Below are positions 44,369-53,800 of a stretch of 64,000 bases of DNA, piece after piece. The stretch covers positions 1 through 64,000 of the forward strand of contig NZ_AZRW02000011.1 of the NCBI RefSeq assembly GCF_000512695.2, read 5' to 3'. A program made the translations under genes and the position numbers. The notes under the pieces were generated by a model. The model was not told the DNA's origin. It searched no databases and was given only the letters and a program-made list of their open reading frames with translations. Positions within the stretch are counted from its first letter, which is position 1; every line of letters starts with the position of its first letter. The stretch is from Pseudomonas sp. QTF5. GTDB taxonomy: Bacteria; Pseudomonadota; Gammaproteobacteria; Pseudomonadales; Pseudomonadaceae.

Positions 44369-44465
44369 GCTTTCCGGCGCCCCTTTATTGTGCAGTCATA
44401 TCCTGAACCAGAGCTTCTGGATCCGGTTTCTGGCTCTTTATGATTTCTCGTCGTAATCTCAAGCC

Positions 44466-45281
44466 ATGCCCTTGATCGTCCAGTTACTGACCGTGTTTCT
44501 ATTCACTTGCCTGAGCCTCACCGCTCGGGGCGAGAAGTTGCGTATTGTCACCGAACCCTGGGCACCTTATGTGTATGAGGAAAACGGTAAGCCTCTGGGA
44601 CTCGACTACGAAGCCACGGCCATCGTCTTCAAACGCCTGGGAATCGACGTGGAATGGCAGTTCCTGCCATGGAAACGCTGCCTGTCGATGCTTGAGCAAG
44701 GCCAGGCGGATGGCGTGCTGGATATTTTCCACAGCGATGAACGCGACGCGACCCTGCTCTACCCCAGCGAGCCGCTCTCGCAAGTCGAATTCGTGATGTT
44801 CTACTCCAAGGAGCGACCGTATCCGTTTCGCATGCTGGACGATCTGAAAGGTCTGACCATTGGCACCTCGCCGGGCTACCTGTACAGCAAGGACTTCAGC
44901 GAATCGACGCTGTTCACCCAAGAGCCGGCGCCCACCCATGAAGCCAACTTCGGCAAACTGGTGCGCGGCCGCATCGACCTGCTGATCACTGATCGCCGGG
45001 TCGGCCAGTACTTGCTCGATCAACTGAACATCCGCGACAAGATCACCGAGAACCCGATCATCATCAGTCAGCAGAGCCAGTTTCTGGCGGTACGCCGCAA
45101 TGCCGGGATGGATTTGTTGGTGCAGCGTTTCGGTGCCGAGCTCAAACGCTTCAAGCGCGAGCCGGCCTATGCCGAACTGAGCGCCCGCTATGGCGCCGGC
45201 CCGATTACCGAAGCACGGGCCGCCAGCGCCACCGCAACCGGCGGAAAAACCGTTGAGCAGCAGGAAAGCGGCGCGCAGTGA
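44466..45281 (+). CDS. Periplasmic substrate-binding protein, SBP_bac_3 type
   Basis: The 271-residue protein has a signal peptide (MPLIVQLLTVFLFTCLSLTARG) and the amino-acid-binding fold (KLRIVTEPWAPYVYEENGKPLGLDYEA; WKRCLSMLEQGQADGVLDIFHSDER). The C-terminal about 25 residues are alanine/threonine-rich and probably disordered. No permease or ATPase accompanies it, so it is a second orphan in this window; the ligand is unknown. Resemblance of WxPYxYEE and of the segment with DGVLD to the protein at 16.6 kb suggests the same broad subfamily. Confidence 0.82.
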   Translation: MPLIVQLLTVFLFTCLSLTARGEKLRIVTEPWAPYVYEENGKPLGLDYEATAIVFKRLGIDVEWQFLPWKRCLSMLEQGQADGVLDIFHSDERDATLLYPSEPLSQVEFVMFYSKERPYPFRMLDDLKGLTIGTSPGYLYSKDFSESTLFTQEPAPTHEANFGKLVRGRIDLLITDRRVGQYLLDQLNIRDKITENPIIISQQSQFLAVRRNAGMDLLVQRFGAELKRFKREPAYAELSARYGAGPITEARAASATATGGKTVEQQESGAQ

Positions 45282-45503
45282 TTGCTCTGTTATACTCCGG
45301 CCTTCCCGCCAGGCTCACGCCCGGACGCTCGGACTCGTTCAAGGCATCTCGACCCCGCTACAGCGCAGCTTTTCAGCCCGCGCGAGCGCTCCAGACGAGC
45401 CTTCGAGGCCCAGCAGGACCGGACGGGATTGCGTCCTCTTAAACGCGATTCGCGCCAGGCAAGACTCCCATTGGGCCAAGCCCTAACTAAAACAGGATTA
45501 CTC
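45282..45503 (+). promoter_or_regulatory. Long 5' leader of rhlE with extended -10
   Basis: TGTTATACT, an extended -10 element, lies at 45288-45296. It predicts a leader of about 200 nt before the rhlE ATG. The leader is very GC-rich and full of short complementary stretches, for example GCGCGAGCGCTC near 45380. Long leaders are common for DEAD-box helicases regulated by temperature or autocontrol. Confidence 0.5.
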
Positions 45504-47369
45504 ATGTCCTTTGCTTCCCTCGGTCTCTCCGAGGCTTTAGTCCGCGCCATCGAGGCAGCGGGCTATACCGAGCCTACTCCGGTGCAACAGCGGGCCATTC
45601 CCGCCGTGTTGCAAGGTCGCGACCTGATGGTTGCGGCACAGACAGGTACTGGTAAAACCGGCGGCTTCGCCCTTCCGATTCTGGAGCGGTTGTTCCCCAA
45701 CGGTCACCCGGACAAATCCCAGCGTCACGGCCCGCGCCAACCGCGCGTACTGGTGCTGACCCCAACCCGCGAACTCGCGGCCCAGGTGCACGAAAGCTTC
45801 AAGGTCTATGCCCGTGACCTGAAGTTCGTCAGCGCCTGCATCTTCGGCGGCGTCGGCATGAACCCACAGGTTCAGGCCATGTCCCGCGGTGTCGACGTGC
45901 TGGTAGCCTGCCCAGGTCGTCTGCTCGACCTCGCCGGCCAAGGCAGCGTCGACCTGTCCCACGTGGAAATCCTCGTGCTGGACGAAGCCGACCGCATGCT
46001 CGACATGGGCTTTGTCCATGACGTGAAGAAGGTTCTGGCCCGCCTGCCAGCCAAACGGCAAAACCTGCTGTTCTCGGCGACGTTCTCCAAAGACATCACC
46101 GACCTTGCCGGCAAGCTGCTGCACAACCCGGAACGCATCGAGGTCACGCCGCCGAACACCACGGTCGAGCGGATCGAACAGCGTGTATTCCGCCTGGCCG
46201 CCAGCCACAAGCGTTCGTTGCTCGCGCACCTGATCACCGCCGGCGCCTGGGAACAGGTGCTGGTGTTCACCCGCACCAAACACGGCGCCAACCGTCTGGC
46301 CGAGTACCTGGACAAACACGGCCTCACCGCCGTCGCGATCCACGGCAACAAGAGCCAGAACGCCCGAACCAAAGCCCTGGCCGACTTCAAGGCCGGTGAA
46401 GTACGCATTCTGGTCGCCACCGACATCGCCGCTCGCGGCCTGGACATCGACCAGTTGCCTCACGTGGTCAACTTCGAACTGCCGAACGTCGACGAAGATT
46501 ACGTGCACCGTATCGGCCGTACTGGCCGTGCCGGTCGTTCGGGCGAGGCGATCTCGCTGGTCGCGCCGGACGAAGAAAAACTGCTGAAAAGCATCGAGCG
46601 CATGACCAAGCAGAAGATTGCCGACGGCAACCTGATGGGCTTCGACTCCAGCGCTGTGGAAGCCGAGAAACCTGAAGTTCGCGAGCGTCCGGATGTGCGT
46701 AACCCGCGCAACCCACGTGGCCCGCGCGGCGACGGTCCGAACGGCGGCGGTGGTGGTGGCGGTCGTAAAGACAAAGGCAAGGACAAGGGCGGCAAGGAAA
46801 AACCTGCTGCCACTGGCCGTGGCGATCGTCCGGCCCGTGAACACAAGCCTCGTGAAGGTACCCCGGCTCGTGAGCAACAGCGTCCGGCACCTCGCGCCGC
46901 CGCTGACCGTGCTCCGGACGAGTTCCTGGACGACGATGTCGATAACTTCGGTAACCGCGTCGACTACGTGCCTCAAGCCAAACCTGCTCAGGGCCGTGGT
47001 CGCCGTCCGGGCGCTCCGGCACAAGGCGCAGGCGCAAGTGCTCCGCGCACCGGTCAGCCACAAGGTCGCCAGAACGGTCCGCGCAGCAGCAGCGGCGCAA
47101 CCACCGGTACGCCACCGGCCAAGCGTAGCGGCCCACGCAGCGGTGCTCCACGTGATGGCCAGGCCCGTCGCGAAGAGTCCCGCAACCGCCGCCCGGCCCG
47201 TGACGAACAGCCTCGTTCGGAACCGGCCGTGCAGAACCCGCGCGGCCCGGCACCGAAGATCATTCACAAGGAGTCGAAAAGCGATCGCTTCCCGACACCT
47301 GAGCAGCTGGATCAACTGCCAGGCCGTCCGCGCGGCGAAAAACCAGCGTTGCTGACACGCAATCGCTGA
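45504..47369 (+). CDS. rhlE: DEAD-box RNA helicase RhlE
   Basis: ATP-dependent RNA helicase linked to rRNA maturation and the degradosome in Pseudomonas. The 621-residue product has Walker [11 protein letters not shown] (about residue 46), DEAD (160-163), SATFS, and [14 protein letters not shown]. From about residue 400 to the end it is a basic, low-complexity tail rich in Arg, Gly, Pro and Ala ([14 protein letters not shown]...), which is the part likely to bind RNA or drive condensates. The start at 45504 ([20 protein letters not shown]) is the family start; the open frame runs 74 codons upstream without homology. Confidence 0.95.
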   Translation: MSFASLGLSEALVRAIEAAGYTEPTPVQQRAIPAVLQGRDLMVAAQTGTGKTGGFALPILERLFPNGHPDKSQRHGPRQPRVLVLTPTRELAAQVHESFKVYARDLKFVSACIFGGVGMNPQVQAMSRGVDVLVACPGRLLDLAGQGSVDLSHVEILVLDEADRMLDMGFVHDVKKVLARLPAKRQNLLFSATFSKDITDLAGKLLHNPERIEVTPPNTTVERIEQRVFRLAASHKRSLLAHLITAGAWEQVLVFTRTKHGANRLAEYLDKHGLTAVAIHGNKSQNARTKALADFKAGEVRILVATDIAARGLDIDQLPHVVNFELPNVDEDYVHRIGRTGRAGRSGEAISLVAPDEEKLLKSIERMTKQKIADGNLMGFDSSAVEAEKPEVRERPDVRNPRNPRGPRGDGPNGGGGGGGRKDKGKDKGGKEKPAATGRGDRPAREHKPREGTPAREQQRPAPRAAADRAPDEFLDDDVDNFGNRVDYVPQAKPAQGRGRRPGAPAQGAGASAPRTGQPQGRQNGPRSSSGATTGTPPAKRSGPRSGAPRDGQARREESRNRRPARDEQPRSEPAVQNPRGPAPKIIHKESKSDRFPTPEQLDQLPGRPRGEKPALLTRNR

Positions 47370-47385
47370 GTTTTTCAAAGCCATG

Positions 47386-47422
47386 AAAAATGCCCCGGAT
47401 CGCGAGATCCGGGGCATTTTTT
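47386..47422 (+). terminator. rhlE terminator
   Basis: AAAAATGCCCCGGATC-gcga-GATCCGGGGCATTTTTT, a perfect stem with T-run 17 bp after the rhlE stop. It works on either strand. Confidence 0.95.
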
Positions 47423-47437
47423 ATGCTGGCGAAGAAC

Positions 47438-47531
47438 CCTGTGGGAGCGGGCTTGCTCGCGAAAGCGGTGGTTCAGTCGACATCAATGCTGAATGCTCGA
47501 CCGCATTCGCGAGCAAGCCCGCTCCCACATT
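47438..47531. repeat. REPIN between twin terminators
   Basis: Inverted REP pair lying exactly between two near-identical terminators at the rhlE/yceI convergent junction. Confidence 0.9.
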
Positions 47532-47567
47532 GGATTTGCGGTGCCAGTGCAGATTTTGCCCGCCAAT

Positions 47568-47605
47568 AAAAAACGCCCCAGATCGCGAGATCAGGGGCGT
47601 TTTTT
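47568..47605 (-). terminator. yceI terminator
   Basis: AAAAAACGCCCCAGATC-gcga-GATCAGGGGCGTTTTTT lies 17 bp beyond the yceI stop. It differs from the rhlE terminator by only a few paired changes. Confidence 0.95.
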
Positions 47606-47621
47606 GTTCAAGCAGCGAAAT

Positions 47622-48215
47622 TCACTTCGCTTTCACACCTTCAAATGTAACGTACAGCTCGACCGCGTCGGACGCTGGCCCCAAATCTTTCTGTTTGCCG
47701 AAATCGGAACGTTTGATGCTGGTGGTGCCTTCGAAGCCGGCACGGTAGCCGCCCCATGGATCCTTGCCTTCACCCAGGAAGGTGGCCTTGACCACGATTG
47801 GTTTGGTCACACCCAGCAGGGTCAGGTTACCGGTTACGTCGGCAGTGTCTTTACCAGCGGCGTTTTTGCCGGTGGATTTGACGCTGGTGGAAACGAACTT
47901 GGCGTCGGCGAATTTGCCCACGTTCAGGAAGTCACCACTGGCGATGTGCTTATCGCGTTCGGCGTGGTTGGTGAACACGCTGGCGGTGCGCACATTGAAC
48001 TCGATCTTGCTGTCTTCAGGCTTGGCAGCGTCGAAGTTGAACTTGCCGTCGATATCCTTGAAGGTACCGGTGATGTAGCTGTAACCCAGGTGACTGATCT
48101 TGAAGTCAGCGAAGGCGTGCTGGCCTTCCTTGTCAACCACGTAGTCGGCCGCCATCACGTTAGCGGACAGCAGAGCAGAACCGATTGCCAGAGCGGCGAG
48201 TGTCTTTTTCAACAT
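47622..48215 (-). CDS. yceI: YceI-family periplasmic protein
   Basis: The 197-residue protein has a signal peptide ([22 protein letters not shown], cleavage about residue 22). The YceI lipocalin-like barrel follows ([35 protein letters not shown]...), which in relatives binds polyisoprenoids. The P. aeruginosa counterpart in the same place is annotated PasP, a secreted protease; protease activity is not evident from sequence. It lies 32 bp downstream of the cytochrome b561 gene, the usual pairing. Confidence 0.92.
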   Translation of the reverse strand: MLKKTLAALAIGSALLSANVMAADYVVDKEGQHAFADFKISHLGYSYITGTFKDIDGKFNFDAAKPEDSKIEFNVRTASVFTNHAERDKHIASGDFLNVGKFADAKFVSTSVKSTGKNAAGKDTADVTGNLTLLGVTKPIVVKATFLGEGKDPWGGYRAGFEGTTSIKRSDFGKQKDLGPASDAVELYVTFEGVKAK

Positions 48216-48247
48216 GCTTTCTATTCCTTGGGAGTCGAGGTTGAATA

Positions 48248-48799
48248 TCAGGCTTTGCGTCCCAGTATTCGCGTCAGGGTCGCATCACGATCGATAAAGT
48301 GGTGTTTCAATGCTGCCAACGCATGGAGGCCGGAAAAAATTACCAGTACCCAAGCCAGGTACAAATGGATCACACCAGCGGTGTCTGCCTGGTCCGGTAG
48401 TCCGGAAACCAGTGCAGGAACTTCAAACAGGCCAAACACCGGGATCCCGACACCGTCTGCGGTGGAAATCAGGTAACCGGCAATCATCAAAGCGAACAGC
48501 CCGAGATAGAGGAAGGCATGGCCGAACACAGCGCCAAGGCGCGTCATGCGGCTATAACTTTGCAGGGGCGGCGGCGGTGGGCTGATAAAGCGCCACAACA
48601 CCCGCAGCAACATGGCCGCGAACAACACCAGACCAATGCTCTTGTGCAAATCCGGCGCATCTTTGCGCCAGGTGCTGTAGTAGTCGAGACCGACCATCCA
48701 CAGCCCCAATGCGAACAGGCCGAAGACGGCGAGCGCCACACCCCAGTGCATGAAGATGCTGACCCAACCGTAGCGGGAAGAAGAGTTACGTAACTGCAT
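48248..48799 (-). CDS. Cytochrome b561
   Basis: The 183-residue integral membrane dihaem protein has four helices. Haem-ligand histidines are visible in [26 protein letters not shown] and [29 protein letters not shown]. It transfers electrons across the inner membrane, probably from ubiquinol to periplasmic acceptors. It is first in a two-gene unit with yceI. The start [14 protein letters not shown] is typical of the family. Confidence 0.92.
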   Translation of the reverse strand: MQLRNSSSRYGWVSIFMHWGVALAVFGLFALGLWMVGLDYYSTWRKDAPDLHKSIGLVLFAAMLLRVLWRFISPPPPPLQSYSRMTRLGAVFGHAFLYLGLFALMIAGYLISTADGVGIPVFGLFEVPALVSGLPDQADTAGVIHLYLAWVLVIFSGLHALAALKHHFIDRDATLTRILGRKA

Positions 48800-48992
48800 T
48801 GCCCAAATCCTGTAAGAACTGCGACCAAGACTATCGAGTTATCTATCGATTTAAAGCGGAAAATTTCGCTCTGAAATATCGAGAAATACGATCAAGACCT
48901 TGGGGTCGAGATGTTAAGAGAGTGTTAACCGGGTGAAAAACCTTCAGCCATCGTTCCCATTTTCAATGCCAGCGCCTTACCACTCGTCAGAA

Positions 48993-49008
48993 CTGTCATA
49001 TCTGGCAG
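48993..49008. promoter_or_regulatory. Lux-box-like element
   Basis: CTGTCATATCTGGCAG fits the CT-N12-AG LuxR-type box and the common CTGNCANATNTGNCAG form with two internal departures from symmetry. It lies 118 bp upstream of the beta-propeller ATG and 71 bp upstream of its best ribosome site. Regulation by a LuxR-type protein is inferred only. Confidence 0.5.
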
Positions 49009-49098
49009 TAGTGCCATTACGGGTCATTGATGAATCTGAACTGGAATATTTGCGCGAGCGGCCGAAAAGGAGTTCTACATGAGTCACAATTCGAGTTT

Positions 49099-49104
49099 CC
49101 CCCC
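49099..49104 (+). repeat. C6 homopolymer in the beta-propeller 5' end
   Basis: Six consecutive C bases lie 20 nt after an ATG (49079) that has the best ribosome site (AAGGAG, 49067-49072). That frame stops at 49106-49108. One more C would fuse it in frame to the beta-propeller protein. Confidence 0.7.
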
Positions 49105-49110
49105 GTGATA

Positions 49111-50010
49111 ATGAGCAATCAATCCAATTCGATACCCGTAGGAGAAGGACCGCGAGGGATAGCCATCAGCAGTGATGGGGCTCGCGTTTTTGTTTGCAAT
49201 TACATTTCAGGCAATGTCTCTGTCATCGATACCCGGAGCAAAAAGGTAATCCGCACCATTGCCGTCGAGCGTTACCCCCAAAACATCACCCTTAGCCCTG
49301 ACGGAAAAAGAGCTTACGTAACCAACTACGGTTCGGGCTCGGTTTCAGTGATTGATACCGAAACATACGAAATGGGTAACGTCACGGTGGGGAGACACCC
49401 TTGGGGAGTCGTCGTGAGCCGCGACGGGAAACAGGTTTACGTCACGGTTCGACAGGATAAAGAGTGGTTGGCAATTATTGACGCCCGCACTTACGCGGTG
49501 AGCAGAGTGCAAGGATTACCCTCGCCGTCCATCAGTGTGGATATCAGCCAGGACGATTCGCGTCTGTATATTTCCAGCACTAACCCCCCTGGCGCCCCGT
49601 ATCAGGACGCGCTCACGGTCATCGACAGCAAGACGTTCAAAGTCATCGACATCATCAAAACCGCACAATATCCGTCTGCGGTTACCGTCAGCCCCGACGG
49701 CAGAGAAGTGTATGTCGTGGGTCAGGACGCTCGAAAACTTACCGTGCTGGACACCCGGTCATCAATCACCAGGCATTTCGACTTTGTGACTTGCGAAGGG
49801 AAAATAGTGTTCGGCGAGAAAAACGCTTATGCCGTTGATCAAACCAACAAGGAGATCGTGGAAGTGAATACCGCCACGTACGAGATTATTCGCAGGGTTC
49901 CCATCCCTGGTGCTTGCGAACCGTATGACATGGTGCTTGATCGACACCGCGCCTATATCAGCGACTATCAAAACGACGAAGTCCATATCGTCGATCTACC
50001 TCAGGCATAA
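49111..50010 (+). CDS. YVTN-type beta-propeller repeat protein
   Basis: The 299-residue protein is made of about seven repeats with the YVTN pattern (GVRVFVCNYISGNVSVIDT; GKRAYVTNYGSGSVSVIDT; GREVYVVGQDARKLTVLDT; HRAYISDYQNDEVHIVDL), a seven-bladed propeller. There is no signal peptide or catalytic motif, so a binding or scaffold role is likely. The ATG at 49111 has no Shine-Dalgarno. The good one (AAGGAG) serves an upstream nine-codon frame ending in TGATAATG, so re-initiation or a frameshift must be considered. Its lower GC and isolation suggest acquisition. A degenerate REP pair follows. Confidence 0.75.
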   Translation: MSNQSNSIPVGEGPRGIAISSDGARVFVCNYISGNVSVIDTRSKKVIRTIAVERYPQNITLSPDGKRAYVTNYGSGSVSVIDTETYEMGNVTVGRHPWGVVVSRDGKQVYVTVRQDKEWLAIIDARTYAVSRVQGLPSPSISVDISQDDSRLYISSTNPPGAPYQDALTVIDSKTFKVIDIIKTAQYPSAVTVSPDGREVYVVGQDARKLTVLDTRSSITRHFDFVTCEGKIVFGEKNAYAVDQTNKEIVEVNTATYEIIRRVPIPGACEPYDMVLDRHRAYISDYQNDEVHIVDLPQA

Positions 50011-50018
50011 GCCGCGCC

Positions 50019-50101
50019 CGGTAGGCGCGCCCGCGAAACCGGTGTGTCAGGCAACATCAATGTTGACTGTACCGCCGTCTTCGCGGGCAAGCCCGTTCCT
50101 G
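50019..50101. repeat. Decayed REPIN
   Basis: Inverted pair related to the main REP but with several substitutions (GTAGGCGCGCCCGCGAA; TTCGCGGGCAAGCCCGTTCC). The spacer keeps AACATCAATGTT. Confidence 0.7.
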
Positions 50102-50102
50102 C

Positions 50103-51866
50103 TTACTGCGTCTTGGTTTCAGTCGTTGCCGGGATCTTCGCAGCGGTACTGGCCACTGGTTTCTTCACGGGTTCAGTCTTTTTCGCCGTCGCTTTGACCG
50201 GCGCTTTTTTGGTCTCGGTTTTAGCAGCCGTCTTTTTCACGGGAGCTTTCTTGACCGGCTCGGCTTTCACCGGCACCGCTGGCTTCGGTGGCTCAACCGG
50301 TACTGGCGCTGGGGCCGGCGCAGCTACTGGGGCCGTCACGGGAGCCACCGGTGCCACGGGTGCTGGCGCCTTGGCCGGTGCCGGTTTGTCGTCAGAACCA
50401 CCGAACAGGTTGCTGAAGAAGTTGCCTTTCTTCGCCGCCACTGCACCTGCCGCTGCTGCGGTCGCCGCCGGAACAACCTTCGCCGGCTCAAACGATTTGC
50501 CCGCCGCCAAGTCTTCTACCTGACTGGCCGCACGCTGACCGGTGCGCAAGGCGCCTTCCAGAGTGCCTGGATACAAGGTGTCGGTGTGTTCGCCGGCAAA
50601 GGCTACACGTTGCAGCGGACGTTCCCACAGGCGCCAGTACTTGCTGATCTGGCCCGGGCCGAAGGCCAGGTAAGCGCCACCCATCGACGGGTCGGTGCTG
50701 TAGCGACGGATTTCATAACCGGTGAACGAACCGCGTGCCTGTGGATAAAAGGCGTGCAGACGAATCAGTACCTGATCGACCATCTGCTTGTCGCCGAAGG
50801 CCTGCATCACGCGCGCGTTGTCGCCGGACAGGTTGATCACCACGTTGGCGCCGCCCTTCAGGGCCGGCTCGACCCATAACATGCCCAGGCCAGTGTTGCT
50901 GTAGATCTCGCCGGACATGCGCGCCTTGCTTTCCCACACTGGCGTCTTGAACTTCAGCATGATCTGGTCGCGCCAGCCGTAGTTGGTGCCCTTGATGGCG
51001 CCCATGTGCTGAGCATCCAGCGCCGGGGTCATCTGGATCTTGTTCAGTGCACGCAACGGCACGGCCAGCACGATGTAGTCTGCCTGATAGCCAACGCTGC
51101 CGACTTTGACGGTCACGCCGTCCTTGTCCTGAGTAATGGCCGAAACCGGGGAGCTGGTCTTGATGGTTTTCAGTTGTTTGACGAAGGCCTGGGCCAGCAC
51201 CGGGCTGCCGCCAGGCAGACGCGAGGCGCGCAGATCACGGTCGGCAACGCCACGGTAGACACGGCTCTGTTGTGCGAAATACAGCAGCGACAGGCGCGAA
51301 GGTTCGTCATAACGGGTACGAATCTGCTGATTCACCAACTGACGCGCAGTGGCTGGCAGACTCAAGCGATCGAGCCAGTTGGACACGTTGATCTGGTCCA
51401 GGGCAAACAGCGTGCTGTTGGCGGCCGGGTTTTGCGGATCCTCGATCGAACGCGCCAGATCATCCAGGGTCTTTTCGTAGCGTTTCAGCGCGTCGCTGGT
51501 GGCCGGCTGTTTAGTCGCCAGATCGGCGGCGGTGAAATATTCACCGTCGATCAAGTAGCTAGGAGTCCGCACGAATTCAGGGGCTGGCGTGGTGGTCAGC
51601 TTGAACGTCGAAACGTATTTGTTCAGCACCGGTTGGGTCTTGTCGTTGCCGATCCACTCACTGGTGGCCATGCCGGAGCGACCGCCCAAAGTCGGCTTGG
51701 CTTCCAGCAGCGTGACCTGCCAGCCTTTGTTCTGCAGTTCGTACGCCGCGGTGAGGCCCGAGAGCCCGCCGCCGACTACGATCACCGTTTTATCCTTGGC
51801 CAGCGCCGAAACGCTGAACAGCCCCAACATCACCAGCGCACAGGCGCGCAGCCAACCAGCAGACAT
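50103..51866 (-). CDS. Flavin-containing amine oxidoreductase with Ala/Pro/Lys-rich tail
   Basis: The 587-residue protein has a signal-like N terminus (MSAGWLRACALVMLGLFSVSALA), then FAD-binding KTVIVVGGGLSGLTAAYEL (about residues 25-43). It ends the catalytic part with the monoamine-oxidase-type VAFAGEHTDTLYPGTLEGALRTGQRAA. Oxidation of an amine in the periplasm is likely; the substrate is unknown. The last about 126 residues are a repetitive Ala-Pro-Val then Lys-Thr-Ala tail, which is outside the family and may bind DNA, peptidoglycan or membranes. It matches the P. aeruginosa amine oxidase next to bioA. Confidence 0.87.
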   Translation of the reverse strand: MSAGWLRACALVMLGLFSVSALAKDKTVIVVGGGLSGLTAAYELQNKGWQVTLLEAKPTLGGRSGMATSEWIGNDKTQPVLNKYVSTFKLTTTPAPEFVRTPSYLIDGEYFTAADLATKQPATSDALKRYEKTLDDLARSIEDPQNPAANSTLFALDQINVSNWLDRLSLPATARQLVNQQIRTRYDEPSRLSLLYFAQQSRVYRGVADRDLRASRLPGGSPVLAQAFVKQLKTIKTSSPVSAITQDKDGVTVKVGSVGYQADYIVLAVPLRALNKIQMTPALDAQHMGAIKGTNYGWRDQIMLKFKTPVWESKARMSGEIYSNTGLGMLWVEPALKGGANVVINLSGDNARVMQAFGDKQMVDQVLIRLHAFYPQARGSFTGYEIRRYSTDPSMGGAYLAFGPGQISKYWRLWERPLQRVAFAGEHTDTLYPGTLEGALRTGQRAASQVEDLAAGKSFEPAKVVPAATAAAAGAVAAKKGNFFSNLFGGSDDKPAPAKAPAPVAPVAPVTAPVAAPAPAPVPVEPPKPAVPVKAEPVKKAPVKKTAAKTETKKAPVKATAKKTEPVKKPVASTAAKIPATTETKTQ

Positions 51867-52088
51867 TCAGCGAACTCCGGAAATACACGAGGAAATAGCG
51901 GTTTTACGAGTCAGACGACTCAAAGAACCGCGAAGAATACGTCAGCCATCAAAACGCCGCCAGCGACGTCTATCGCCCTCTACAAAGTAGCTCAATCGAC
52001 ACAATGGGTTGTCCCGATGACGCGCATTGCATAGGCTTGCGCGATTGTTTGCCCGCGCACCAAGCGAGCCGCCTCGAGGAGACTGAAC

Positions 52089-53495
52089 ATGGGCCTGAAT
52101 AATCAGTGGATGCAACGCGATCTCGCGGTGTTATGGCATCCCTGCACCCAGATGAAAGACCACGAACAGCTGCCGCTGATCCCGATCAAACGCGGCGAAG
52201 GCGTCTGGCTGGAAGACTTCGAAGGCAAACGTTACCTCGACGCTGTCAGCTCCTGGTGGGTCAATGTGTTCGGTCACGCCAACCCGCGGATCAACCAGCG
52301 CATCAAGGATCAGGTCGATCAACTGGAACACGTGATCCTCGCCGGTTTCAGCCATCAGCCAGTGATCGAACTGTCGGAGCGTCTGGTGAAGATGACGCCC
52401 GAAGGCCTGACCCGGTGTTTCTACGCCGATAACGGCTCGTCGTGCATCGAAGTCGCGCTGAAAATGAGTTTTCACTACTGGCTCAACCGCGGCCAGCCGA
52501 ACAAGAAGCGCTTCGTCACCCTCACCAACGGCTACCACGGCGAAACCATGGCGGCGATGGCGGTGGGCGACGTGCCGCTGTTCACCGAAACCTACAAAGC
52601 CCTGCTGATGGACACCATCAAGGTGCCGAGCCCCGATTGCTACCTGCGCCCCGAGGGCATGAGCTGGGAGGAACACTCGCGCACTATGTTCACCGCCATG
52701 GAGCAGACGCTGGCCGACAACCACGACAGCGTGGCCGCCGTGATTCTGGAGCCGCTGATTCAGGGCGCCGGCGGGATGCGCATGTATCACCCGGTGTATC
52801 TGAAGTTGCTGCGCGACGCCTGTGATCGTTATGGCGTTCACCTGATCCACGATGAAATCGCCGTCGGCTTCGGCCGCACCGGAACGATGTTCGCCTGCGA
52901 ACAGGCCGGTATCCGCCCGGACTTCCTCTGCCTGTCCAAGGCCCTGACCGGCGGTTACCTGCCGTTGGCGGCCTGCCTGACTACCGATGAGGTCTACAGC
53001 GCCTTCTACGACGACTACCCGACCCTGCGCGCCTTCCTGCATTCCCACAGCTACACCGGCAATCCGCTGGCGTGCGCGGCGGCATTGGCAACGCTGGATA
53101 TTTTCGAAGAAGACAACGTCATCGAGAACAACAAGGCCCTGGCTCAACGCATGGCCTCCTCCACGGCGCACCTGGCCGATCACCCCAACGTTGCCGAAGT
53201 GCGCCAGACCGGCATGGTCCTGGCCATCGAGATGGTCAAGGACAAAGCCAGCAAGACTGCTTATCCGTGGCAGGAACGTCGCGGTTTGAAAGTGTTCCAG
53301 CATGCGCTGGAGCGGGGTGCTTTATTACGGCCGTTGGGCAGCGTGGTGTATTTCCTGCCGCCGTACGTGATTACCCCGGAGCAGATCGATTTTCTGGCCG
53401 AAGTGGCCAGCGAAGGCATCGACATCGCCACCCGTGACAGCATCAGCGTGGCGGTGCCGAAGGACTTTCACCCGGGCTACCGTGATCCGGGCTAA
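52089..53495 (+). CDS. bioA: Adenosylmethionine-8-amino-7-oxononanoate aminotransferase
   Basis: PLP enzyme of biotin synthesis that uses SAM as amino donor to make 7,8-diaminopelargonate. The 468-residue class III aminotransferase has the PLP lysine in [13 protein letters not shown] (Lys284) and the motif [12 protein letters not shown]. The N terminus [22 protein letters not shown] is typical of BioA. GAGGAG at about 52076 precedes the ATG. The other bio genes are not here, as in P. aeruginosa, and rsmE follows. Confidence 0.97.
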   Translation: MGLNNQWMQRDLAVLWHPCTQMKDHEQLPLIPIKRGEGVWLEDFEGKRYLDAVSSWWVNVFGHANPRINQRIKDQVDQLEHVILAGFSHQPVIELSERLVKMTPEGLTRCFYADNGSSCIEVALKMSFHYWLNRGQPNKKRFVTLTNGYHGETMAAMAVGDVPLFTETYKALLMDTIKVPSPDCYLRPEGMSWEEHSRTMFTAMEQTLADNHDSVAAVILEPLIQGAGGMRMYHPVYLKLLRDACDRYGVHLIHDEIAVGFGRTGTMFACEQAGIRPDFLCLSKALTGGYLPLAACLTTDEVYSAFYDDYPTLRAFLHSHSYTGNPLACAAALATLDIFEEDNVIENNKALAQRMASSTAHLADHPNVAEVRQTGMVLAIEMVKDKASKTAYPWQERRGLKVFQHALERGALLRPLGSVVYFLPPYVITPEQIDFLAEVASEGIDIATRDSISVAVPKDFHPGYRDPG

Positions 53496-53510
53496 CAGCC
53501 ACTGAGTAAC

Positions 53511-53748
53511 CCTGTGGCGAGGGAGCTTGCTCCCGCTCGGCTGCGAAGCAGTCGTAATCCGGTTTGCGCGTTTTAACTGACAAAACGCGGTCACCGGGTT
53601 TGGGGCTGCTTCGCAACCCAGCGGGAGCAAGCTCTTATAGAACAAAATTTATCTCATTGATTTTAAAGATAAATTTATTTGCCGATTTATCGGCATGTTC
53701 TCTGCGCGACAGCGCAGCCTCATCGCAGGCTGGGCGGACTCCCTCGCC
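53511..53748. repeat. Second-family REPIN, right arm split by an insertion
   Basis: The left copy starts at 53511 (GAGGGAGCTTGCTCCCGCT). The right copy reads GCGGGAGCAAGCTC, is interrupted, and resumes as CCTCGCCACA. Intact copies at 9.7 and 60.4 kb read straight across this junction. Confidence 0.88.
53635..53738. mobile_element. 104-bp AT-rich insertion in a REP with CTC target duplication
   Basis: Flanked by CTC on both sides (53632-53634, 53739-53741). The left half is very AT-rich and forms hairpins AAATTTATCT/AGATAAATTT and TGCCGAT-tt-ATCGGCA. AGAACA near the left end is mirrored by TGTTCT in the middle. It has no ORF. It may be a MITE-like element or a remnant of an insertion sequence. 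The family is not recognised. Confidence 0.65.
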
Positions 53749-53800
53749 ACAAAAGCTGATTGCGCACCCTGCTACATTCGACTTTTTACAGAGACCCAGC

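Noticed and set aside
45537-47417. Long open frame opposite rhlE
   Set aside because: Antisense artefact of a high-GC gene with a low-complexity tail; no recognisable domain.
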